A stretch of 64,000 nt of DNA from Sphingopyxis sp. USTB-05. GTDB taxonomy: Bacteria; Pseudomonadota; Alphaproteobacteria; Sphingomonadales; Sphingomonadaceae. Positions 26,675 through 34,261 of this stretch are shown piece after piece; position 1 is the stretch's first letter; the number at the start of each line of letters is the position of its first letter. The DNA is taken from contig NZ_CP084712.1 in NCBI RefSeq assembly GCF_023822045.1, forward strand, positions 558,001 to 622,000, given 5' to 3'. The position numbers and the translations under genes are program-made. The notes under the pieces are model-generated. The model saw nothing but the letters and a program-made list of their open reading frames with translations, was not told where the DNA came from and ran no database searches.

Positions 26675-27258
26675 CGGGCGCATCCCCTGCTGATTTATTC
26701 CAGAGTAAGAATCCGGAACAAGATCTTCCTGATGCGCAAAATGTATAGAAGACATGTTAACAATATATTTGTGTCAACTCGGGATATATTGTCATCAAAT
26801 CAGTGTTGAATCACTAAATACTGCAAATGACTGTATGTCATTGCAGTTCAATTTCCGAGATATGTCTGTTGATGACATGCTAAGTGTCCTTTCCACAAAA
26901 GTCCCGCGCAGCCGTGTCCGGATTGGAGCATTTGCGGTGAAATGGGCGGGTTGGCCGTCATCCGCCTTGAACGGACATGTGCGTCGCTCGCGCGTTGCGC
27001 CTGCATTCGTTATTCTAAATCAGCGATTTGCAGGGGATGCTGTCCATCTCGCGCTTTGCAGGGCTTTGGTCCGGACCGGATAGGATTGTATGTCGGGTAA
27101 CCGCGATCCCGGCCGGCCGCGATCGAACATGCCCCGCATTGTTGCTCGGCGGCTGCGAGCAGATGGCTCGAAAACGGCCATCCTCTGCCCTTCATGTTCG
27201 CTATGTCACCGAGGGAGATGTCATCATTGATATGAACGATATATCAGGAAAACTGTAG
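26675..27258. other. 584-base gene-free region upstream of the pilus operon
   Basis: The part from about 26690 to 26900 is strikingly AT-rich. On the minus strand it holds TTGACA (plus-strand TGTCAA at 26772-26777), a candidate -35 for the pilus operon, although no good -10 is paired with it. A stem-loop sits at 26822-26845 and a GGTCCGGACC palindrome at 27068-27077. Short open frames here have no domain and are not called. Confidence 0.45.
26822..26845. repeat. Stem-loop upstream of the pilus operon
   Basis: TGCAAATGAC and GTCATTGCA pair around the loop TGTAT with one bulged base. It lies about 150 bases before the first pilus gene and could be a regulator site or an RNA hairpin. Confidence 0.35.
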
Positions 27259-27648
27259 TCAGCCCACTGCGACCACCGCCTCGATCTCGACCAGAGCGCC
27301 GAAGTGAAGTGGGCCGCTGGGGACGATCGAGCGGGCTGGGCGATGGGTGCCGAAGAAGTTGGCGTAGGCGCCGTTGACCTCGCCCCAATGCGCGACGTCG
27401 GTCACGTAAAGAGTACAGCGGATGACATCCTCTTTCGCCGCGCCGACGACGCCGGCGATCGCTTCGATATTGCCGAGCGCGAAGGCCACCTGATCGGCGA
27501 TCGGGACGGTGTCGGCGTCGGGGGTGTCTCCCGTCACGCCGAGTTGCCCCGACACATGGAGCGTATCGCGGTGGAGGACGGCCTGCGCGTAGTGCCCGCC
27601 CGGTGGCGGGGCATCGGCGCAGCGTATTTCGGTCAGCTTTTTGGTCAT
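27259..27648 (-). CDS. RidA-family reactive enamine/imine deaminase
   Basis: The 129-residue protein matches the RidA/YjgF family: VSGQLG near residue 33, the substrate-binding arginine in ARSIVPSG (Arg106), and the closing EIEAVVAV with acidic residues 121 and 123. RidA speeds hydrolysis of 2-aminoacrylate and similar enamines or imines to keto acids. The gene is the last of a HAD, DSD1-type PLP enzyme and RidA operon; the PLP enzyme class makes such intermediates. That makes a dedicated, pathway-specific RidA more likely than a general housekeeping copy. Confidence 0.85.
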   Translation of the reverse strand: MTKKLTEIRCADAPPPGGHYAQAVLHRDTLHVSGQLGVTGDTPDADTVPIADQVAFALGNIEAIAGVVGAAKEDVIRCTLYVTDVAHWGEVNGAYANFFGTHRPARSIVPSGPLHFGALVEIEAVVAVG

Positions 27649-27667
27649 CTTCTATCTCCGGATTGTG

Positions 27668-28816
27668 TCACCAGCCGCCGGTGCGCGGCCATTGCGCGAC
27701 TATCTCGCCGCCCTGCAGGACATCGTAGGACGCATAAGCGGCGCAGGTCAGGCAGGCGTGGTTTGGAAGGATGCGAACGAGGCTGCCGATGGGCAGGCGA
27801 TCGAACCAGCTTTCGTCGGGGACCGTTACGCTGCCATGTTCCTGATGCACGACGGTGACCGCAAGTGATCCGAGCTGTTCGAGCGTCACGGCGTCGCAGA
27901 CGAGGCCATAGCCGGCTTCGGGCATGAAGCGATTGGCGCCGATATCCTTCGACAGCGCGAGCGCGCCCGCGTCAAGGATCAGGCTGGGTCCGTTGTGCTG
28001 ATGCCCGATCACCGTTGCGAGAACCGAGACGGCGATGTCGTCTGGCGTGCACACGCCGCGCGAGAGCTGGGCCAGATCGTGGAACAGATAGATTCCGGCG
28101 CGCACCTCGGTCACGCCCGCCAGATGTTCAGCGAACAGGACTGTCGGCGTCGAACCGATGCTGACGATGGGGCAGGGATGGCCGCGGTCGCGCAGATAGT
28201 CGGCCGACGATACCGCGGCGAGACGTTCGACCTCGGCCAGCGCGCTGACGGGTTCGGGCTCGGCGAAGGCATAGGAATGACCCGCGTGCGACATGATGCC
28301 CATCAACTCGAGATTTGGCGCGGAGGCGGCGATGGCCTCGGCGATCGTGAGAAGCGCTGCCGATGCGGGCTCGACGCCGCTGCGATGCTCGCCGCAGTCG
28401 ACCTCGATCAAAATGCCGAAGCGCGCGTCGAGCGCGGCCGCAGCCTGTCCGATCAGCGCGGCGGCTTTGCGGTCGTCGACAACGAACAGCAGTCGTGCGC
28501 CCGTTTCGCGCTGGATGCGGTCGGCGCGGGCGAGTTTCGCAGGCGCGATCGCGGTCGAATAGAGGATGTCGCGCCAGCCAGCGGCTGCGAAATATTCGGC
28601 CTCGGCCAGCGTCGAGACGGTAATCGGCCCCTGTTCGCCATCGGCCGCCATGCGCGCGACGTCGGTCGACTTGGCGGTTTTGAGGTGCGGGCGGAGTATG
28701 ACGCCGAGGTCCGCGCAGCGCGCGCGCATCCGTTCGGCGTTGCGGTTTAGCCGCGCGGCATCGAGGATAAGCCGGGGCGTATCCAACCCCTCGAACATCT
28801 CCGCTTGTTTTATCAT
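27668..28816 (-). CDS. DSD1/D-threonine aldolase-type fold-III PLP enzyme
   Basis: The 382 residues follow the alanine-racemase-like (fold III) pattern: LDTPRLILD at the start, RPHLKTAK with the PLP lysine Lys46, a GSTPTV phosphate loop, and NHACLT with His353 and Cys355, the metal-binding pair of this family. Members include eukaryotic-type D-serine dehydratase, D-threo-3-hydroxyaspartate dehydratase and D-threonine aldolase. The downstream RidA gene favours a dehydratase that releases an enamine. The start overlaps the HAD stop by four bases. The exact substrate, a D-beta-hydroxy amino acid, is inferred. Confidence 0.85.
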   Translation of the reverse strand: MIKQAEMFEGLDTPRLILDAARLNRNAERMRARCADLGVILRPHLKTAKSTDVARMAADGEQGPITVSTLAEAEYFAAAGWRDILYSTAIAPAKLARADRIQRETGARLLFVVDDRKAAALIGQAAAALDARFGILIEVDCGEHRSGVEPASAALLTIAEAIAASAPNLELMGIMSHAGHSYAFAEPEPVSALAEVERLAAVSSADYLRDRGHPCPIVSIGSTPTVLFAEHLAGVTEVRAGIYLFHDLAQLSRGVCTPDDIAVSVLATVIGHQHNGPSLILDAGALALSKDIGANRFMPEAGYGLVCDAVTLEQLGSLAVTVVHQEHGSVTVPDESWFDRLPIGSLVRILPNHACLTCAAYASYDVLQGGEIVAQWPRTGGW

Positions 28817-29442
28817 ACCAGCTCCATCAGCGGATCGAGCGTATCCGCGATCAAAAGGGGCCGCGCGGTATCGGCGACGAACGGCAGGCCCGCCCGGTTG
28901 TGCCAGAAAACGGGCATGCCGACCCCCGCAGCGCCTGGAATGTCGGCGGGCGACCCCGCGACGAACAAGGTGCGCGCAGGATCGGCGCCCAGCCGCTCGA
29001 GCGCCGCACGATACGGTTGCGGATGCGGCTTGTAATAGCCCGTCTCCTCGGAGGTAACGACAACCGAGAAGGGGACGCCGACACGACCGGCCGCCTGCCG
29101 CCCCAGCAGGGTCGAACAGTTAGTGACGACGCCGAGCCGGATGCCGCGCGCGCTGAGCGCCCCGAGCACGCGGGGAACTTCGGGCCAGGGCTGGAGCGTG
29201 TTCCAGTGCGCCGTCAGCGCGTCGGCGGCGGAAGGCGCGATCCCGGCCTCGATCGCGGCTTCACGCACTAGATCCTCATAGGGGCGATAGGCGCCGCAGC
29301 CATAGGTCAGTGCCAGATAGGCCCGACGCCAGCGCAGCCCGTCTGCGGCTGATCCCGCAGCGCCGTTCCAGAGCGACCAGGAATCGAGCAGGGCCGTCAG
29401 AAGGTCGAAGACGACGGCTTCGATAGGGGCGATCTGTTTCAT
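28813..29442 (-). CDS. HAD hydrolase, type II haloacid dehalogenase-like
   Basis: ATG at 29442 gives 209 residues; the open frame runs further upstream but without coding signs. The nucleophile is Asp13 in VVFDLLT, followed by VVTNCS (motif II), YYKPHPQPY (motif III lysine) and AGSPADIPGAAGVGM (motif IV). The helical cap and the closing NRAGLP resemble 2-haloacid dehalogenases, but phosphatases of the family share much of this. It is the first gene of the operon with the DSD1-type enzyme and RidA. A phosphatase on a hydroxy-amino-acid phosphate is an alternative role. Confidence 0.8.
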   Translation of the reverse strand: MKQIAPIEAVVFDLLTALLDSWSLWNGAAGSAADGLRWRRAYLALTYGCGAYRPYEDLVREAAIEAGIAPSAADALTAHWNTLQPWPEVPRVLGALSARGIRLGVVTNCSTLLGRQAAGRVGVPFSVVVTSEETGYYKPHPQPYRAALERLGADPARTLFVAGSPADIPGAAGVGMPVFWHNRAGLPFVADTARPLLIADTLDPLMELV

Positions 29443-29614
29443 AGGCTGAGTTCCGAATCCCGTTTCGCCGGCCGGGAACCGGGCACCCGGATCCGGGCGG
29501 CGCCCTTGTGTCGAACCGCGACTAACAGGGATATGACGGCGTCGGCCAATGCCTGTTGTGGATGGAATTATGCCGCAGCGTAAGCATCTTGGCGCGCCGG
29601 CCATGGCGGCGCTC

Positions 29615-30514
29615 CTATGCCGCCGCCAGCCGCCAGAACGTCTCGGCAGAGGGCGATTGCCGGCCGCGCGGCCGATAGAGGCGCACATCGACGGCGATGT
29701 CCCAGCGATCGTCCCCGGCGCGGACCAGCGCGCCCTTTGCAAGATCGTCGGCGACGATGCTGAGCGGAAGCCAGGCCAACCCCTTGCCATCCTTTGCCAT
29801 GCGCGCGAGCACCAGCGTGTGCGAGGTAAAGACCGGCGTGAAACTGGTCGGCGTTGCGCTGGCGCCCAGCACCGCAGACACGATGCGGTCCATGCCCGAT
29901 TCCGCGCCATAAGCGAGCAGGCTGACCGGACCGCCCCCTTCGCCGACCAGCGGATGGAGCGGCGCCGTGCCTTCTTCGCGGGGGGCGCTGACTGGGACCA
30001 GGGCGTCGGTGCCAAGCGAAATCGATTGGAAGCCGGCGCCGTCGAGAACCGACGGGGCGCCGGCGTGGAAATAGCAGAGGCAGAAATGCGCCTTGCCGTT
30101 GAGCATGATCTGTTCGGATGCGCTCATATTGTCGGCATTAAGCTGGATCGGGATTGCGGCGTCCATCATGGCCTGAAGCTGGGCGAGCCACTGGGGGAAG
30201 AAGTTCAGCGCAAGCGCGTGGGTGACGAGAATCTTGACCGTCGAGGCCGAGGTTCCGGCGATCTCCTGCACCTCGCGCCGACCATGTTCGATGTCGCGCA
30301 AGACGGTTTCGGCGATCGCGGCGAAGCGTTTGCCCGCGGGGGTCAGGATCATCTGGTGCGTGCTGCGATCGACGAGTTCGACCCCCAGCCAATCCTCGAG
30401 CGAGCGGATACGGCGGCTGAACGCGGGCTGTGTCACACAGCGCGCAGCCGCGGCGCGCGAGAAATTGCCCGCGCGGATCAGCGCGCCGAAATCCTCAAGC
30501 CAAGCCATTTCCAT
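29615..30514 (-). CDS. LysR-family regulator (first of two similar copies)
   Basis: ATG at 30514 (MEMAWLEDF) is placed nine bases after GGAGGG. The far longer open frame reaching 33235 is an artefact of antisense reading through the peptidase gene. The 299 residues have an N-terminal winged helix (NFSRAAAARCVTQPAFSRRIRSLEDWLG) and a C-terminal substrate domain. The sequence is clearly similar to the LysR protein at 42929. It is divergent from the S9 peptidase gene with a 204-base intergenic region, the normal arrangement for regulation of that gene. Confidence 0.88.
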   Translation of the reverse strand: MEMAWLEDFGALIRAGNFSRAAAARCVTQPAFSRRIRSLEDWLGVELVDRSTHQMILTPAGKRFAAIAETVLRDIEHGRREVQEIAGTSASTVKILVTHALALNFFPQWLAQLQAMMDAAIPIQLNADNMSASEQIMLNGKAHFCLCYFHAGAPSVLDGAGFQSISLGTDALVPVSAPREEGTAPLHPLVGEGGGPVSLLAYGAESGMDRIVSAVLGASATPTSFTPVFTSHTLVLARMAKDGKGLAWLPLSIVADDLAKGALVRAGDDRWDIAVDVRLYRPRGRQSPSAETFWRLAAA

Positions 30515-30549
30515 CGCGCAAATCCCTCCGATCCACCGACCCTTGTAAC

Positions 30550-30565
30550 CGATCGCGGGCGATCG
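30550..30565. promoter_or_regulatory. Palindrome in the LysR/peptidase intergenic region
   Basis: CGATCGC and GCGATCG are separated by GG, a perfect two-arm palindrome between divergent genes. It could be the LysR site, but GCGATCG-type words are common in GC-rich genomes. Confidence 0.25.
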
Positions 30566-30718
30566 CCCAGCCTTCCCGTCATGCATGGTTTGATCCATAT
30601 TCTGCATTGGCCCCGGCGTGCGGCGATTGGCAGTCTGTGCTGGTCGAGGGAAATGCCCCGTCTTCCCGAGGTCTGAAAATGGTCGGTGGACGAGGGCGAT
30701 TTCAGGGAGTGAGATAAG

Positions 30719-32818
30719 ATGGGTTCGAACATCCTGCGCCGGCCGCTGCCGCGCTGCAATGCGCGTGTCGTCGCATGGACGGCCGCCGCCATCTGCGCGG
30801 CGATGGTCCCTGGAGCATCGCCAGCCGCGTCGGCAAAGCCCACTGTGGAAGGGCCATCGACACTGGTGCCGCGCGACCTGCTCTTCCGCTCGCCAACCTA
30901 TTCGGAATTGCAGATCAGCCCCGACGGAAAGCAACTCGCCTTTCTCCACCCCCTGAACGGCGTTCTTAATGTGTGGGTGGCGCCGATCGACGATCCGGTT
31001 GCGGCGAAGCCCGTCACCCGCTTTGACAACCGCCCGCCCGACGCATTCCAGTGGAGCGCCGACGGGCGTTTCATCCTGGTCCAGAAGGACGTCGGGGGCG
31101 AGGAGCATCATCAGCTCTGGATCGCCGATCCCGAGAAGCGGACCGTCATCAACGCGACCGACGATCCCGCGGTGCAGACCAAGATAGTCAAGGTGTCGAA
31201 ACAGCGCCCGGGCGAGATACTCGTCGGCATGAACATTCGCGACCGGCGTTACCGCGATATCTATCGCATCGACCTTGCGACCGGCCAGCGGACCGAGGTG
31301 TACCGCAACGCCGCGAATTATATCGACGTCGTCGCCGACCCCGATTTCAACATCCGCTTGGGGGTTCGCGGCAATGTCGACGGATCGTCGACCTATTTCC
31401 GGCTCGACCCGGCTGGCCCCAGCGAGTTCATGACGATTCCGCTCGCCTCGCTGCGCAATTCCAAGGTCTTCGGCGTCGATGCGAGGGGCCAGATCGCGAT
31501 GCTCGACAGCCGCGACGGTGACAAGGCGAACCTCGTCACGGTCGATCTGACGACGGGCAAGAAGACGCTGATCGCCGCCGCTGTGCGCGCCGATATCGTC
31601 GAGCCTTTGCTCGACGAGGAGAGCGGGGCGCTGATCGCGACGCGCGAAGACCCGCTGGTGAGCGAGTGGACGGTGCGCTCGGACGCCGCGCGCGCCGAGT
31701 TTGCTGCGCTCGAGGCTGCCGTTGCCGGGCCGTTCAAGATTGCCGGGCAAACCCCCGACAATGCGCGATGGCTGCTGCTCGAGACGGTGCCCAACCGCCC
31801 CGACCGCTATAGCTGGTGGAACCGCAAGGACCGTAGGCTCGCGCCGTTGCTGTCGACGCGGCCCGATCTGGAGCAGCGAACGTTGGCGCGCCGCTTGCCG
31901 GTCACCATCGCGTCGCGCGACGGCCTTAGCCTGCCGAGCTATCTGACGCTGCCAACCGGTACGAAATTGGGGGCGAACGGCATGCCGGCGACCCCGGTTC
32001 CGCTCGTCCTGCTCGTCCATGGCGGGCCCTGGTTGCGCGACGATCTGGCCTTTGACGCGCAGCACGCCTGGCTGGCCGACCGCGGCTATGCGGTGCTGTC
32101 GGTCAACTTCCGTGCATCGGGCGGCTTCGGCAGCGATTTTATGTCGAAGGGCGACCGTAAATGGTCCGAAACGATGCACGACGACCTGCTCGACGGGGTG
32201 CAGTGGGCGATCGACAAGGGCGTGACGGCAAAGGATCGCGTCGCGGTAATGGGGCTTTCTTACGGGGGCTATTCGACGCTTGTTTCGTTGAGCTTTACCC
32301 CCGACACATTCCAGTGCGGTGTCGATCTTGCGGGTCCGAGCAATCTGGTAAAGCAGGTCGCCTTGATGCCCGATTGGTGGGCCTGGCAGCGTCCGCAATT
32401 CGTCAACCGGGTCGGCGATCCGACGACGAAGGAAGGCGCCGACGACCTGATGCGGCGCTCGCCGATCGCGCGGGTCGATGCGATCACCAAGCCGCTGCTT
32501 GTCACGAACGGCGCGAACGATCCGCGCATCTTTCCCGACCAGTCGCAGGAAATCGTCGATGCGATGAAGGCGCGCGGCAAACCCGTGACCTATGCCTTCT
32601 ACCCCGACGAAGGCCATGTCTATGCGAAGGATGAGACCAACATCTCCTTCGCCGCGATCGCCGAGCATTTCCTGTCGAAATGTCTCGGCGGGCCGGCCGA
32701 GCCTTATGGTGACGACCTTGCCGGGTCGCGGGTGGAGCTGAAGGCAGGGGCGGCGTTCGTCCCGGGATTGGAGCAGGCGTTCAAGGCGACCGGTGGCGGG
32801 GTCACGGCGGGGAAATAG
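30719..32818 (+). CDS. Exported S9-family peptidase (dipeptidyl aminopeptidase/acylaminoacyl-peptidase-like)
   Basis: ATG at 30719 follows GGGAGTGAG. The 699 residues have a signal peptide to about 39, a beta-propeller at about 60-400, and an alpha/beta-hydrolase domain. The catalytic triad reads Ser514 in GLSYGGYS, Asp601 in NGANDPR and His633 in DEGHVY. S9C enzymes remove dipeptides or N-acylated residues from peptide ends. The gene is divergent from a LysR regulator and convergent with the amine-oxidase operon. Acylaminoacyl-peptidase activity would suit the acylase genes next door, but this is inference. Confidence 0.88.
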   Translation: MGSNILRRPLPRCNARVVAWTAAAICAAMVPGASPAASAKPTVEGPSTLVPRDLLFRSPTYSELQISPDGKQLAFLHPLNGVLNVWVAPIDDPVAAKPVTRFDNRPPDAFQWSADGRFILVQKDVGGEEHHQLWIADPEKRTVINATDDPAVQTKIVKVSKQRPGEILVGMNIRDRRYRDIYRIDLATGQRTEVYRNAANYIDVVADPDFNIRLGVRGNVDGSSTYFRLDPAGPSEFMTIPLASLRNSKVFGVDARGQIAMLDSRDGDKANLVTVDLTTGKKTLIAAAVRADIVEPLLDEESGALIATREDPLVSEWTVRSDAARAEFAALEAAVAGPFKIAGQTPDNARWLLLETVPNRPDRYSWWNRKDRRLAPLLSTRPDLEQRTLARRLPVTIASRDGLSLPSYLTLPTGTKLGANGMPATPVPLVLLVHGGPWLRDDLAFDAQHAWLADRGYAVLSVNFRASGGFGSDFMSKGDRKWSETMHDDLLDGVQWAIDKGVTAKDRVAVMGLSYGGYSTLVSLSFTPDTFQCGVDLAGPSNLVKQVALMPDWWAWQRPQFVNRVGDPTTKEGADDLMRRSPIARVDAITKPLLVTNGANDPRIFPDQSQEIVDAMKARGKPVTYAFYPDEGHVYAKDETNISFAAIAEHFLSKCLGGPAEPYGDDLAGSRVELKAGAAFVPGLEQAFKATGGGVTAGK

Positions 32819-32826
32819 TCCCCGCC
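32806..32826. terminator. Bidirectional hairpin between convergent peptidase and oxidase genes
   Basis: GGCGGGGA (32806-32813) and TCCCCGCC (32819-32826) pair perfectly around the five-base loop AATAG, which contains the peptidase stop codon. Genes converge here with a seven-base gap. The stem is strong; there is no T-tract. Confidence 0.5.
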
Positions 32827-34244
32827 TAAGGCTCGCCCAAAAAGGTCGCGAGTGGAGCGTCGAATGGCGGCGCCTTTCCGGCGGTCTCGGCAAGGTCCAT
32901 CCGCAGGAAGGCATTCTGGACATAGCGGATGCCCGCCCAGCGCAGCGGTTCGACCTCCCAGTTCGGTGCCTGCTGACGCAGATAGGGCGCGTGTGGATAG
33001 GGCGCAGCTCCTGTGACCAGCGCGGCGAGCGCGCGGGCCGAGATCGCGCTCGTAATGACGCCGTGTCCGGTATAGCCATAGGCGTGACCGATCCGACGGT
33101 TGCTGTCGAAATGCACCGTCGGAAGCCAGTCGCGCGGAACGCCGAGATAGCCCGCCCATTGGTGTGTGAACTCGACACCTTCAAGTGACGGCCACCATTC
33201 GAGCAGCCGGTCGCGAATCCAGCCGAAATTGGCATTTTCGCTAAGCGCGGTCTCGCTCATGTCGGAGCCGTAGCGATAGGGCGCGCCGCGGCTGCCGAAC
33301 AGGATACGCCCGTCAGCGGTGCGCGTCAGATAATTGGTCGTGTTGACATAGGAGCTGAGGCACTCGCCGCCGGCCCATCCGACCTGATCCCATTGGTCCG
33401 CCGTCAGCGGTGCGGTCAGCATGATCGTCGAGGCCATCGGAATCAGACGGCGGCGATAGTCGGGTAGGCCGGTCAGAAACGCCTCACCGGCAAGCAGGAC
33501 CGCGCGCCGTGCGCGGATCGTGCCGCCGGTGGTGATCAGCGCCGGTTGTATTCCCGCGCTGGTCTGCAGCACTTCGGTCCCCTCGTAGATGCGCACGCCG
33601 CGCCCTTCGAGCGCCCGCGCGAGCCCGCGCACCAGTCGGCCGGGGTGGATCGTGCCGCCGACACGGAGGCGGAGTGCGCCATGAACCCCGGTTGCGTGGA
33701 CCGCCTCATGCGCCCTGTCGGCGTCGAGCAGTTCGCAGACATCGGTCATGCCAAGCGCTGCATAGGCGTCGTACGATCTCTGGAGAGAGGGCATTTGCTT
33801 TGCGCTGCGGGCGAGGGTGATGACGCCAACAGGATTGAAATGCGCGTCGATGTCTTCCTGCTCGCAGATGCGGCCGACCTCGTCGACCATCGCCTGCTGC
33901 GCCAGCAGCATAGTGCGCGCGGTCTCGGCGCCGAAGCGACGGGTGAGGGCTGCGGGGTTGATCGGAAGGCGCGGCGAGCACCAGCCGCCGTTACGCCCCG
34001 ACGCGCCGAAGCCGCAGAACTGCCGTTCGACGATTGCGATCGAAAGCGTAGGGTCGGCCTGCAGCAGGAACCATGCGGTCCACAACCCCGAAAATCCGCC
34101 GCCCAATATCGCGACATCGACGGTCTCATCGCCCGCGAGCGGCGCGCGCGGGGTCAGATCGTCATAGCAGGTCGCGAGCCAGTAGCTGCCGATCGTGTCG
34201 GGGGAAACCGGATCCGTGCCTGCGGTTTTGCCGGTCGCTACCAT
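32826..34244 (-). CDS. FAD-dependent amine/amino-acid oxidase (DAO family, PuuB-like)
   Basis: The 472-residue protein shows the dinucleotide fold ILGGGFSGLWTA at 46-57, an FAD-binding GASGRNGGWCSP segment, and a C-terminal HAYGYTGHGV, typical of gamma-glutamylputrescine oxidase-like members of the D-amino-acid oxidase family. These oxidise amines or amino acids to aldehyde or keto acid with ammonia and hydrogen peroxide. It is the last gene of the receptor-AbgT-M20-acylase operon, 17 bases after the acylase. It would oxidise the amine released by the acylase. The substrate is not known. Confidence 0.84.
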   Translation of the reverse strand: MVATGKTAGTDPVSPDTIGSYWLATCYDDLTPRAPLAGDETVDVAILGGGFSGLWTAWFLLQADPTLSIAIVERQFCGFGASGRNGGWCSPRLPINPAALTRRFGAETARTMLLAQQAMVDEVGRICEQEDIDAHFNPVGVITLARSAKQMPSLQRSYDAYAALGMTDVCELLDADRAHEAVHATGVHGALRLRVGGTIHPGRLVRGLARALEGRGVRIYEGTEVLQTSAGIQPALITTGGTIRARRAVLLAGEAFLTGLPDYRRRLIPMASTIMLTAPLTADQWDQVGWAGGECLSSYVNTTNYLTRTADGRILFGSRGAPYRYGSDMSETALSENANFGWIRDRLLEWWPSLEGVEFTHQWAGYLGVPRDWLPTVHFDSNRRIGHAYGYTGHGVITSAISARALAALVTGAAPYPHAPYLRQQAPNWEVEPLRWAGIRYVQNAFLRMDLAETAGKAPPFDAPLATFLGEP

Positions 34245-34261
34245 GCCGGTTCGCCGCCGTT

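Noticed and set aside
27068..27077. GGTCCGGACC palindrome as an operator
   Set aside because: GC palindromes of this length are expected often in such a genome, and it is about 400 bases from the nearest start.
26754..27258. Short plus-strand frames upstream of the pilus operon
   Set aside because: They have odd composition, no convincing ribosome site and no domain; the region looks regulatory.
29615..33235. A 1206-codon minus-strand frame
   Set aside because: Only the part below 30514 (the LysR protein) is real; the rest reads antisense through the S9 peptidase gene.
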